NCBI GenBank assembly: GCA_034401795.1
Contig: CM067369.1
Location: 88,455,923 to 88,519,922, forward strand
From: Chaetoderma sp. LZ-2023a
Taxonomy: Eukaryota > Mollusca > Caudofoveata > Chaetodermatida > Chaetodermatidae
Length of the DNA: 64,000 nucleotides
Direction of reading: 5' to 3'
The position numbers and the translations under genes are program-made. Positions 23,945 through 34,368 of this stretch are shown one piece after another. Numbering within the stretch: position 1 is the stretch's first letter; the number at the start of each line of letters is the position of its first letter. The notes under the pieces are model-generated. The model was not told the origin of the DNA. It ran no database searches and worked only from the letters and a program-made list of their open reading frames with translations.

Positions 23945-24180
23945 ATTCGCTTATTTAATGTCAATTTGCAGGCTGAGAGAAGACAAATTTTAGTAAATTT
24001 ACCAATGGAATGACTGGCTCGATTGTCGAGCCAGTAATTCCAGTTGTATATTTAAAAATAGTCCTCTCTTCGCCTGTAAATGGACTTTCCTCGAGACCAC
24101 TGCACAGGCGTGTTTTCCTGGCTTTGCCATGGAATGGGAAATTCGCAGCCAAGATATGGGCCGGTAAGATGAGAACATTG
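23945..24180. mobile_element. R1 MITE copy
   Basis: The best-preserved R1 palindrome, GGCTCGATTGTCGAGCC, lies at about 24016-24032, with AATTTACCAATGGAAT and mirrored arms, then CCTCTCTTCGCCTGTAAATG. Confidence 0.75.
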
Positions 24181-24339
24181 GAGAAGTACATATAGGTTTG
24201 CGTCTATAAATGTAACTTCATTTCCATCTAACTAACAAAGTCCGAATAAACTACGTCATAACATCTTATTTAAGCTACAGTTACATTACAGCTACAGAAA
24301 AGTTGCTACTTTACTATAATTTGCGAAGGACTTTCCAAC

Positions 24340-25305
24340 ATGAAGCTAATAGATGATCGACGATATAATGATTTCCTTGAGAACATTACCTTAACAGCAA
24401 CTGATATCCAATTACTTGGGTATTTAGATGACTATAATAAAGTCCCATTGTTCTTCACGCGTATATTCCAAGGCTTACTGTTCGGTATCGGTGTGATGGC
24501 TAATTCAATTCTCTTACTCTATTTTAAATTATCTAGAAAATACTGCGTTCCCGTGTTTACAGTTTTATCGAGTCTCGCTGTCTGTGACTGGCTCACGTGT
24601 TTGTTTTCAGCAATGTTAGGACTTCTTTATCCTTATGTTGTCGTACCAACAATAATGTGTAGCATTGATATCTATATATTGACAATGGCTTACCATAGCA
24701 GTCTCTGTCATATGATGTTTCTGTCCGCACTAAGATATTATCAACTGGTACATCCTTTAGCGGCTAAGTTCAAGGTCACTGCTGCTTGGGTGTTTAAGCA
24801 CTGTCTTGTATTCTGGTTTATTTCTTTATGGATTTCTATGCCATTTGGTTATTATTACAGGACCTATGACTTATATCACAATGGATACTTACGGCATTTC
24901 TGTTTCTTTTTCGGTAATGACGAAGTTATGATACTTACATATATTGTGTTTTGTTATTTCGTACCAGTGATTGTAATCGCGGTTCTGCATATTTCAAAAC
25001 AGTATAGTATTTCCCATGTGTCTCCGAAGTCAGATAAAGTGACCAAGCAAGACCGGTGTAGTACAAGTTCCCGTCTTATCTCCATAATTATTACTTTCTT
25101 CATCATGTCCATCTCGACGCATTTTGTTCATCTATCATATCATTATGTCCTAGGATTCCCTATGGCAGATTTTCACTGGACATTTTACATGTCTGGCGTT
25201 CTGTTCACATACGCGAATAGTGTAGCCAATCCGGCTCTATATATGTTGAGTTCTAAAGACATTCGTAGTGAAATGTATAAAGTATTATTTAGCCGGAATA
25301 CATGA
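24340..25305 (+). CDS. Rhodopsin-class G-protein-coupled receptor 1, single exon
   Basis: 321 residues, seven hydrophobic segments and no intron. Family marks: an NIT glycosylation site at 15-17; TM1 with GVMANS (Asn55); TM2 LAVCDW (Asp83); Cys107 before TM3 and Cys188 in the second extracellular loop, the usual disulphide pair; the TM3 end reads LRY (131-133) where most receptors have DRY; Trp164 in TM4; Pro209 in TM5; TM7 NSVANPALY (Asn297-Tyr301). The third intracellular loop is short (about 220-243). It is a plasma-membrane receptor that should signal through a G protein; the ligand is unknown, a peptide receptor being only a guess. The start codon is chosen because upstream frames are closed. 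It is related to the broken receptor at 58.47 kb (shared CDW.TCL, YH/RSSL.H.MFL, CFF.GN, YH.VLGFP). Confidence 0.9.
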   Translation: MKLIDDRRYNDFLENITLTATDIQLLGYLDDYNKVPLFFTRIFQGLLFGIGVMANSILLLYFKLSRKYCVPVFTVLSSLAVCDWLTCLFSAMLGLLYPYVVVPTIMCSIDIYILTMAYHSSLCHMMFLSALRYYQLVHPLAAKFKVTAAWVFKHCLVFWFISLWISMPFGYYYRTYDLYHNGYLRHFCFFFGNDEVMILTYIVFCYFVPVIVIAVLHISKQYSISHVSPKSDKVTKQDRCSTSSRLISIIITFFIMSISTHFVHLSYHYVLGFPMADFHWTFYMSGVLFTYANSVANPALYMLSSKDIRSEMYKVLFSRNT

Positions 25306-26734
25306 AGGTTGAAAGGTTGGTTTAACGAATATCTATATCTTGCTTGGTTTGTAGACAATTCCACGTGACTAATAACACAGTACGGTTAATAAATACTCGA
25401 AAATTATTACAAAACTAAAACAGAAACATGCTAGTTAGTACATATTTGAACACGATGTAACAAATGTTCTGTTGCGTATTTTTGTATAATGTGCTGCCGT
25501 AGGACACGAGTGCACGAACACAATGCAATACATGATCTACGTATAATTTGAACAAAACTGGATTGGAAGAAATTGCTGATGTAGGTATCTTAAAATATTC
25601 AACAGTACATTCTATTTTGTTTTGTAAACCTTTAAAGTAATTTTTATCTTGACTGTACGCACATTTCGTTGTTTGAGAATCACTTATCTAAAGTAAAATA
25701 TACTCTTATATTTTATACATATATTGCATTCAGCCATATCTGTATATAGTTAACAAATATTAGCTCTCTTAGACCAACATGTATAAACAACATACTACAT
25801 GCTCCCTGTAATGCCACTCATGTTCAATGCTGATATTATAGGTGATGCTCCTTACATAGCGTATTAAGTTTTAATGGGCATAAACGTAGAGTGGGTTGTT
25901 CTATCCTTGTAGACATATGGCCTATTCAATTACTCTTCAATCTTGAGTTTGTGTGAGGGAATTATTCAGTTACTTTTGGAGGGATTTTAGGGATTGTGTT
26001 ATGTATATATTTGTGGTGGGACATTCGTTCTGCATTTAACGGTTTCAATAGCACAATATCTGTGGATATTATTAAGTATCTGATTAAAGATTATCTTGGA
26101 CAGTTGCAGATTCTAAGAATATTTTGTCAATTTCATGGTGGATACAAACACCCGCCACCACCCCCACCCTCCTCCCCCATCATCCACCACCGCCCGCACA
26201 CACATATATTATGTGGCTCGTTGTAATAACAATCTATTTCCTGTATTGTCGGCTTAAAATCTAACCTACAAGACATAAAGGCCTAAGTTAAGTGAAAATA
26301 AATGACAATTAAAGACAACGTGATATTTCTAGTACGATGTGCCTTTAGATTCAGCAGGGTGACAATTTCTCAGGATTTATCTGGAAATTGCGGATTTTTA
26401 ACAGTCTTCCTGATTTCGGCATATCCTGTCAAATATCCGGATTCCTTTTGTTGAATTAGCAATATTCATGAAATAATTAATCTGTTTCCAGTTTTCGGTT
26501 TACATAGTGCAATTTCGACGCTATTCAAGACGACCCAGTTAGTCTGAATAAACATATGATTTATTTACATATAATTATAATAATATTAACTGACAAACTA
26601 TAGTTTAAATTGATGATTTGTATGCAGTTCTGCGTACTCGTGTATGCAAACGCTTGAAAAGACAACTCGCACGCTTGCGCACTATGTCCGAAAGGGCAAA
26701 GCACTGGCTGATCATCCAAACAGAAACAAAAACA
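25306..26734. other. Non-genic stretch with one R2-related repeat
   Basis: AATAAA near 25389 could serve as the poly(A) signal of the receptor. About 25400-25640 is an R2-related repeat (GTTCTGTTGCGTATTTTTG...GATTGGAAGAAATTGCTG...AATATTCAACAG). A CCACCACCCCC patch lies at 26153-26190. No other gene is seen. Confidence 0.45.
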
Positions 26735-26934
26735 TGACAAGTTGATCGCCAAAATTGAACACCACCATCTCATCCCAGCTATTCGGCTGTCCCGTATGTC
26801 TTCATGTTTTATGTAATTTGATACAACTTTTAAAATAAGGGTTAGAGCACAGCGAGTTGTGACTTGGCTAGATTAGGTAAATTGTTGAAGTGGCCTCTCA
26901 GCGCCCATGCGATGATCAAGGTCTTAGCTTGTTC

Positions 26935-27022
<88 letters not shown>

Positions 27023-27095
27023 TAACTGAAACATGCAGACATACGGGACAGATGAATGGCTGGGACGAAATGGTGCTGTTCAATTTTGGCAGGAA
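26735..27095. mobile_element. Inverted-repeat element enclosing a TA microsatellite
   Basis: About 70 bp at 26740-26815 recurs inverted at 27028-27095 (GACATACGGGACAG; GTTCAATTTTGGC). The TA tract at 26937-27019 lies in the loop. No coding capacity. Confidence 0.6.
26937..27019. repeat. TA microsatellite
   Basis: About 80 bp of TA repeats. Confidence 0.95.
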
Positions 27096-28459
27096 TGCTC
27101 GCCCAGCCCCACTGGAATGTGATCATACCTCTGGTCCTAGAGGCTGGTCTCTGTATCCCCTAGTAGAACATGTCACAAGACGAACAGTGTCACAGCTCAG
27201 ATACAGAGTCGAATGCAATGTTCACAGTAAAAAACTAGCATATTATGGCATATTCCTATGCGCTTAATCTGTAAGTAGCACTAGATGTGTGCTGGTTATA
27301 ACCATGTTTCTGTGTGGATCGAACAAATTTGCTGAAATATCGACAAACGGCCTGGAAACGGCCCACAGGTCTAATTTTGGATGGTAAAGTTTCTAAAACA
27401 GCGCATCCGGTTTGCGGTTATTCACTCATCATTTCTGTCAGTGTGGCATGACAGCCCGTTAGAGTTGGCTAGATCCCCTTTACTTTTGGTTTATAGGTCT
27501 TTATTGCAGTGCTCTTACGAAAGGCATGTTGGCGCCGTTTGACGGGTCAGCCACCGATCACGGCATCAATGTGTTGTTGATGTACTGTGATAGCTTAGTA
27601 GTATGACTACTACATCGGACTACCCCCTATCCCGACTGAGGAAATGTAGTCGACCGAGTCCTTATATACTATCCTGTGGCCGATCAGGGCCAATTTAGGC
27701 CAATTTTCAGCCAATGAGAGCATTACCATGCTAAGTGGATGTCAGACAGGAAGCACGTGTCATTGATGTCATGACGATCTTTACCTTTCTCCATGCCTGA
27801 GCATGCACTATGCGTGTTTAATAGTACCTTGTATTCAAATTATGAGGGAATTTATATTTAACGATATCTCAGGCAATACCTAGCTGATTTGGTTCTGTAC
27901 AAAAATTCGTGATTCTCCACGAATCCTGCTTATAATTGTTCCAAGGATGAACGGAATCCACTTCGTATTGGCCATTTGAGAATACGGGCAAGTATTATAC
28001 ATGATAAATAGCCATTCCCTATACCACTTCGGCAGCACAAGCCTGGCAAGTTCTGCAACGTGTATGCGTAGTGCGTGCTTTCACGCACTTAGTCGTTTTG
28101 TACTCATTAATTCCTCCAGGGCTAAGCATGCTGCTCTATAGAAGCGTACTTGGGAGGGTGAGTTCTGAGCAACTCAGGCCAGGCCAGTTTTGGTCGGACA
28201 CTGAGTGATCTCTGCTACAGTAAGATAAAAACCAAACCTGGCAACTAACTTTGAATGTCTAACTGGAGTAACATGTCGCCGTCTTTTTACCTACTATGCA
28301 TTTAAATGTTCTCTAAATATGGGATTTCGTAAGGCATGTGCTGATAGTATAGATTTAGTCACTCTTTTTGTTACTATATGCTTATGATATTATAATACAT
28401 TCAGAAAGTGCTAAAGCATGCATTAAGGCCTAGATATTTTATTGTCTTACTGCACAAGA
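27096..28459. other. Non-genic stretch
   Basis: 1.36 kb without a recognised gene or repeat. The end merges into a LINE remnant. Confidence 0.4.
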
Positions 28460-29245
28460 TGGCACATAACTGTAAATGCAGACAAAACAAAAGTTATGAT
28501 CTTTAGACGAGGTGGCCACCTGTGCCAAACCGATAAATGGTGGTATGGGAAAATGAGGTCGATGTTGTAAATAAGATAATAACTTGATGTTGTACTTACA
28601 TCTAATTGTTTATTCTAAAAGGTACACAAATGCCTATCTGAACAGGGCCAAAAAGATGGATTTGTCTGGGAGAAATCCCTGTTTCTGCAAATATGTATTA
28701 GGCTTTAAACAAATAACACCGAGCTATATGATTTATGGTGATCTTGGGTGAGTACACCTTTACATAATCAGGAAAATTCGAATAGTGAAATATTGGTTCA
28801 AACGTCTAAATTCCGAAAGAAACAGAGTTGCGTGCTGTATATATAACGTTCTATGCATTGATTTACGTGAGGCTGAGAATAATTATACCACTTGTACAAA
28901 TTGAGTAAGCTCTTTGCAACATATGCTCGTTACGAGAGGTTTCAACGATGTTTGGTTAGCGCAAGGTAATGGTATTGATAAGAACAGTTTCATCGAAGCA
29001 TATACCCAAAGGGCAATTGACAATTTTTATAAGGAATGGAAGGGGCAACTAGACACTAGTAGCAAAACTAGCCTATGCAAGCACTTTGTCAATGATGGAT
29101 CATACAAAGGTTACTTGGATATGGTAACATAACCAAGTACCGACAGTCCTTGTGCAGTCTACGATCTAGCTCCCATAAATTACATATTAGTTCGTCCAAT
29201 TTCTCAAAATTTAAGAAAACAATATTAATGGGGAAAAACAGCTTC
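28460..29245 (+). pseudogene. Decayed non-LTR retrotransposon ORF2, C-terminal part
   Basis: Broken frames read in the order seen after the catalytic site of a LINE reverse transcriptase: TVNADKTKVMIFRRGG (about 28469-28516), CFCKYVLGF and PSYMIYGDLG (about 28680-28748), KYWFKRLN (about 28791), then an open 72-codon piece at 28914-29132 (RGFNDVWLAQG...SLCKHF...YKGYLDMV) and a degenerate end to about 29245. Several shifts and stops; dead. It differs from the LINE at 5.1-7.1 kb. Confidence 0.75.
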
Positions 29246-29750
29246 TTTAGACTGACAGAACTACTTCAGTCTGGCGATAGATCATAAATAAGGAAATTAG
29301 CTGCTTTTCTATACCATGCATTTACATAGATTGACAATTAAATTATAGAATAATACACGAAAATAATTGACTAATTATAATTAAACTATGCGAAAATCTG
29401 ATCTCTCTTCAACTGGTGCAGGATAAACTTTAATTTTACAATTTTAAAAGAGCTTTGCCAGATCAGCTACCTTAAATACAGCCACAATTGCTTATATACA
29501 TGGATATATCTGTAACAGACTAATCTAGCTGTCAAAGGTATCTCACTTGTTTCTATAACAGTTTTTGCTGTAGAATCCAAAGCGGTACAGTTTAATCTTC
29601 ACATATTTAATGAGCTATTTTGCATAAGCCCAAGCTGGCCACTACTGGCACCTAAAACCATATTCCAGATGATAGACTAGTTAGAGCTCCTTAGTGCTCT
29701 CGAGGTAGAACGTACACATTTAAACGTGTTGTATACTCAGGACTTAAACA
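29246..29750. other. Non-genic stretch left of Polinton fragment A
   Basis: No gene seen. I could not find a terminal inverted repeat for the Polinton here. Confidence 0.4.
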
Positions 29751-30146
29751 ATGACGTCAATGGTACAGATTGTAAAGCAACGCCCGGAGAGCCAGGCGAG
29801 TCTCCAGAAGGTGGAGAAGCTGCTCAAAAGCAAGAGCCAGAGGCTACTGACACAGGCCAAGCCCCTGGCCATTCATGTCGCCAGTAACGTGGCCACGAAT
29901 GTGGCCGAAGATGCAGGTGATAATGAGGTTATTCCTGCTGCTGGATCCGCTGTCCTCGCTACAGTGGCGCGTACGGTTGTCGACGACTTTCTAGGAATAA
30001 CACATCCTATCCCAAAGATCACCATCGGTGGCGCCTCCTATACTGTTGCTGCCAAGATCATGTGCGAACGCATCCCTCTAATGGAAGCCGCGGTTCTAGG
30101 GCTAGCCACGAGTGCTATGGCCGAGCTCATCGTGGCCTATGTCTAG
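29751..30146 (+). CDS. Polinton small protein with hydrophobic C-terminus (copy A)
   Basis: 131 residues, open from the first ATG. The N-terminal half is basic and helical in character (QIVKQRPESQASLQKVEKLL); the C-terminal half is Ala/Val/Ile-rich with a probable membrane segment (about residues 105-131). The C-terminal half matches two partial copies in Polinton B (40575-40713 and 41190-41350). Its function is not known to me. A membrane-active virion component is a possibility, by position only. Confidence 0.55.
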   Translation: MTSMVQIVKQRPESQASLQKVEKLLKSKSQRLLTQAKPLAIHVASNVATNVAEDAGDNEVIPAAGSAVLATVARTVVDDFLGITHPIPKITIGGASYTVAAKIMCERIPLMEAAVLGLATSAMAELIVAYV

Positions 30147-30173
30147 GTTTAAGACGTATGTATACATCAACAA

Positions 30174-30658
30174 TGTCTCTGTCATTCACAGACCTTGAGA
30201 GCAAAGAGCTAGGTCACCTGGCTCACTTGGGAGAGGCACACCTCGGTTCAGATGAGACTGTTGCCCCGTCTTCTTCCTAGACTTCGACGAGAGATCCGAG
30301 GTACAATCCCAGCCAGAGATCTCATTGGAAACACTGACATGGTAGGATATCAGCCCTCAACAAGGCCAAGACTGTATACAAGGGGATGGGCATCAAAGGC
30401 AGGGCAGTGATGGGAGGTATGCTCGAAGTCGACGAGACTGGTCCCATCAAGGTTATGGCAGAGTCCTACGCACATGACCTGGTTAAGGATCTCCTGAAAC
30501 CACGGAGCTCATTCCAACAAAATGGGGAGAATCTCAAGGTTGGCACCATCGGCCTGAGCCATATCATGGTGGATGGCCAATCGAATGCAACAGCAAAGCT
30601 CCAACTAGCCGAGGTGAAGAAGTCGGGATTCTTTGGTGTGCCGTTTAAGATCACATAA
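30174..30658 (+). pseudogene. Polinton gene of unknown function (copy A), frame-disrupted
   Basis: It begins MSLSFTDLESKELGHLAHLG at 30174, breaks near 30270-30280 and continues in other frames to an open 90-residue part (30386-30658; IKGRAVMGGMLEVDETGPIK, ending GVPFKIT). Polinton B has the same pieces at 41370-41475 and about 41590-41870. One gene in two parts, or two adjacent genes; I do not recognise a domain. Confidence 0.5.
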
Positions 30659-30663
30659 TAAGC

Positions 30664-30948
30664 ATGGCTGCTCGAGCTTGCATCATACGGATACTCGAGG
30701 TGCTAGACAGTGCGGGTACTGACACAGGCCCTCTGCATTACCTTCTCAGCTATTGCTGGGATTTCATGCTTGACGCCTCCATCGCATCCTTCATATCCGT
30801 AAGCGGTACAACACTACCCACACAGCAGGCAAAAGAGCTGGTTCAGGAGGTACTGCCATTTAATCTCCCAGATATAGACGCGGCTATGGCTGAAGAGCTG
30901 TTGACCATCCTTTATGCACACGTGCAACATGTCAGTGCCATACAGTAG
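30664..30948 (+). CDS. Polinton small protein of unknown function (copy A)
   Basis: 94 residues, open. It starts MAARACIIRILEVLD and has a conserved CWDFMLDASIAS segment (about 36-47) and LPDIDAAMAEELLTIL near the end. The collinear homologue is 41875-42153. It overlaps the start of the ATPase gene by a few bases, as in copy B. No domain recognised. Confidence 0.55.
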   Translation: MAARACIIRILEVLDSAGTDTGPLHYLLSYCWDFMLDASIASFISVSGTTLPTQQAKELVQEVLPFNLPDIDAAMAEELLTILYAHVQHVSAIQ

Positions 30949-31618
30949 TAGACCAAATAATGCCGGTCAGGTGGTGCTGATCATTGTCCCGTCAGGACAT
31001 GGGAAAAACATCTTGCTGCGGGCCCTGCTTGCTGAACATCGATACATCCTCCTGGTGTCTGACTCTGCCACTGAGGTGGTCGACAATAACGATTAGTGGT
31101 ACAATGGTCCAATCACCAAGGCGCATGACCTGCAAGCACTGATGGAGAAGATGCTCACGGTTTGAGTAACTGAACCACTTGTCCTAGTTATCGCCGACCC
31201 CACGATGGACCAGAAGACAGTCACATACCTCAGCTACATCACCAGATGCATTCGGCATACCAAGAACACTGTCTTTATCCTCTTTCAGAAGTACACCCGT
31301 GAGATATTGCTAAATATCCGGCACAATGCGAGGCTCCTGTACCTTAGCTCGAAGAGTGGTCGTGCCCTGCTTGGGACGATATACGACAGCCTGACCCTCA
31401 AGGAAACCAAGCAAGACTTCATCGCAGGCGTGCAGAAGGTTATATATCTATACCTCTTCATCTTCAGCAATAAGGAGACAGGGGAGCTCGCACACTTCAA
31501 GCCCTCACTTGGAGAATGCTCAGAATTTCAGCTACAAGTTGAATTCTGCCAGGAATGCTCACATGTCAGTCGGGTCGACATGCCTGATGTGGCAGCCGTG
31601 ATGTTTTTTAAGGCTTGA
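30929..31618 (+). pseudogene. Polinton packaging ATPase (FtsK-HerA / A32 type), copy A
   Basis: P-loop IVPSGHGKNILL (about residues 16-27) and a Walker B-like VLVIADP support the A32-like genome-packaging ATPase found in Mavericks. Two in-frame stops (TAG at 31094-31096 and TGA near 31163-31165) interrupt it; the frame is otherwise continuous to 31618. ILFQKYTREI and KETKQDFIAGVQK follow, as in copy B. The P-loop carries Asn where Ser or Thr normally follows GK, in both copies. Inactive as annotated. Confidence 0.75.
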
Positions 31619-32457
31619 GGAACTTCGTCCATGGTCTCCGCTACTTGAGGAACGTCGTCCATGGTCTCCGTTGCTTCGTCCGTAGACTCCACTGCCCCAG
31701 AGGGTTTGAGTAGATTTTTCTGAAACTCTATCCACTGATGATCAGATGCTATGGCTCTATTCTTCTGAAACGTCTCGTGGAAGATCCTCTTCGCCCATGT
31801 CTTCTTAGCATTTACCGTGGGGTATTTTTTGATGAGGTAGTCTTGGTAGTTCTTCTCAGGGAACTTTAGAAATTCCTCCAGATTACTCTCTATCTGCTCG
31901 TGCCCTCTTTCATTGAAGATGTGCTCAACAGCCTCCTTATCGCCGGCAGCCAACCCGTCCTCTCTACCTTCAGTGTAACCAGTGGCATACCCAGCCTCAT
32001 GGCCCTCAGTCACCCATGTACCGATCTCCTTTCAGCCCCAGCATGTATATCATCCAACATCCGGTGTTCATCATTAGTGTGGATATCGAAATGCCAGCCC
32101 ACTTCTTTACCACTAGGAGATCTTTGGGATCAACCCTAGCTTCTGGAGAGCTAGAATTACAGGACTCTTAGTGGGAGATCTAGTGACCTGCCCTGGGCAC
32201 TGTCAAACTTCCAGTAGAGCATCCGAGTCAATAATTCCTTCGTACTATGGGTCAGTGTTGTCTCCTCTATGGCAGTCAGTATCTCCACATCAGATGGCTG
32301 TGGGACCTTGGCTCACTCGTGGATAAAGTTGATGTCACGAATTATTCGTCGGACCCTGTCAATCGGCAGCTGTACCGGTTTCTTCTTGGAGGTGGTGTGT
32401 CCACCAACTGGTTTCTGCCCTCCAAAGACGATCTGCTGGAGAACTTTACCAAACATC
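31528..32457 (-). pseudogene. Polinton minus-strand charged protein (copy A)
   Basis: The start region is near 32457 (MFGKVLQQIVF, then RVRRIIRDINFIHE) and the frame breaks several times before an open part at 32013-31528 with KKYPTVNAKKTWAKRIFHET, QWIEFQKN and a C-terminal Asp/Glu-Val-Pro-Gln repeat (DDVPQV.ETMDEVPQ). The copy B homologue is 43713-42826. It converges on the ATPase gene. Function unknown. Confidence 0.55.
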
Positions 32458-32490
32458 GCCGTTTAAAACATGTATATACAGACGTTAAAC

Positions 32491-33015
32491 ATGCAGCAGT
32501 ATGTACAACATCCAGATGGGACAGTTGAGCCTGCAGCCTCATGCCACACTGATCCTCGGAAGGACTGTCTGACAGTTATTCGACTTAGTGTGCATGATGC
32601 GAACACTTTATCCATGGTGGGGAAGTTTATCGACTTCACCCTCTCTGGACAGATCCATGAGATTAGGAGCATGACGCTCAAGTTCAAGCTTAAGAGCACA
32701 GCGGCGAAGGAGGTAGAGCTCCCGCAAGTGGTGATCAGGTGGGAGATTATGCAGAGCAACAACACCCTGGATACAACCTATGTGAACGATGAGTACCAGG
32801 TCTTGGCTCCACTGGCTCATGGACCCGTCTGCTATGCAAAGGGGAAAGGGTACTATGCCATCGGATTTCACAGAATTCGATTTACAACCAGACGTAGATA
32901 TACCTGTCGTGGTGCCACTCTTCTCCCTTCTCGAAAACACACACGTGAACCCGGCCTTGATGCAGGAAAAGCTGTTCCTCCAAGTGTACACTGAAAATCT
33001 TCCAGATGCCATGCA
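32491..33015 (+). pseudogene. Polinton capsid-type protein (copy A), truncated by Gypsy sequence
   Basis: It starts MQQYVQHPDGTVEP. It contains TTYVNDEYQVLAPLAHGP and YAKGKGYYAIG, then shifts frame near 32870 and runs to LFLQVYTENLPDAM before losing similarity to copy B at about 33015. By position and length it is probably a jelly-roll (minor) capsid protein, but no diagnostic motif proves it. Confidence 0.5.
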
Positions 33016-33017
33016 GT

Positions 33018-33694
33018 TGGGTATGTATAAGGACATAAAGTACTACATTAAATCATGTATATTATACTAACAAGCTAAACATAATTATCACTTTGCAAAA
33101 TCTCCATTACAACCACTTCAAGTAGAAGGACAATTTAAGAGGCTTCATATCGATATTTTGGGTCCACTACCAACAAGCACAGATGTCTTCAAACAAATAT
33201 TATTGATAGTGGATTCATTCACAAAATGGTGTGAGGCCTTTCCATTAAATACCCAAGAGGTAAAAGAAATTGCTATGATTGTATACAATGAAATAAAATG
33301 TAGGCATGGTGCTCCACACACTCTGTTGTCTGATAGAGGAGCGAATTTTCTGTCAAAAATTATTCAAGAAATGTGCAATGTATTTCAGATTTCTAAGGTA
33401 CAAACTAGTTCATATCACCCACAGACCATTGCAACTGTCGAACGTATGGACTCAGTGATAGAGCAGGCACTCAGACAATATTGCAATGTGGCACAAACAA
33501 ATTGTCCAGAGTTAGTACCAAGCATCATGTCTGCATACCGATCATCACCGGGAATGAAATCGACAATGTACACACCATACTACCTACTATCTGGGCATGA
33601 ATCACGTTTGCCCATAGATGTAGCCTTAATAGCTGAAGACCACACATTCACATCTAACAACATCACAGAATACATGAGAGAGCTAAAAAATTGA
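33018..33694 (+). pseudogene. Ty3/Gypsy integrase, zinc finger remnant and catalytic core
   Basis: The HHCC end carries a Tyr in place of its last Cys and a stop (about 33069). The core then shows HIDILGPLP (first Asp, about 33148), VDSFTKWCEAFP, LLSDRGANF (second Asp, about 33332), SSYHPQT and TVERMDSVI (catalytic Glu, about 33440). Known role: strand transfer of retrotransposon cDNA. The frame is open from 33158 to 33691 and then shifts. Typical of chromovirus-like Ty3/Gypsy integrases. Confidence 0.88.
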
Positions 33695-34035
33695 TAATTG
33701 CCAAAGAAATAACAACAGAAAACATTAGAGCTGCACAAACCAGATACAAACAAAACCATGACAAAAACACAAAACAACCCATATTTGATTTAGAACAACA
33801 TGTATGGCCCTACTGCACAAGCACACCAGTGGGACCCTCCCCAAAATTGCATTGCAAATGGGTAGGACCATATTATATAGTAGACGTAGGCACCAACTAT
33901 ACATAGAACCTTAGGCGAAACCGTGACAACACACAAGTGCACACACGAGTCCATGCAAACAGATTGAAGCCATTTATAAACCCACAGGATAGGCCCACAA
34001 AATTACCTCTAGAGCTAATAGAAACAGGATGACCT
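33691..34035 (+). pseudogene. Integrase C-terminal GPY/F module
   Basis: GPSPKLHCKWVGPYYIVDVG (about 33829-33888) is the GPY/F signature. A stop follows at 33904-33906, then VHANRLKPFINP (about 33949-33985), the normal continuation. It is in frame with the chromodomain ORF downstream but broken by stops between 33904 and 34370. Confidence 0.8.
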
Positions 34036-34368
34036 TAACCCTGAGCAAATTGATAATGAGTTAGCCATGTCTCAGAGAAACGAACAGCAACAAACAGTTA
34101 GTACACACCAACAGATACAAGACACAGTAGACACCAATACGGACCAAAAACACAGAACAACCAAAAGCAGCAGATGCCATCACAGACCAACTCACACAAA
34201 ATGCCGGTGGTTGACCATTAGATACAAAGATAAATAATGGTAGAAATAAGGCCCCAAGTAAAACAAATAAAAACACTAACAAACGTCCACAGACGTCAAC
34301 TAAGCTATCAAATGACTGCAAACCCAAATCACAAAAGCAGCATGTAGTGAAGAACTTGGTATATAGCT
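34036..34368 (+). other. Decayed linker between GPY/F module and chromodomain
   Basis: A-rich sequence in the sense strand with stops in all frames, probably a worn linker of the same polyprotein. No separate gene seen. Confidence 0.4.

Larger units (their letters stand above)
29751..33015 (+). mobile_element. Maverick/Polinton fragment A
   Basis: It has the same gene order as Polinton B (41.0-44.3 kb): a hydrophobic-tail protein, a MSLSFTDLESKEL protein, a 91-residue acidic-end protein, a 94-residue protein, a packaging ATPase, a minus-strand charged protein and a capsid-type protein. Integrase and DNA polymerase B are missing, because the fragment stops inside the capsid-type gene at about 33015, where Ty3/Gypsy integrase sequence begins. 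No termini are visible. Most genes are broken. Confidence 0.82.
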
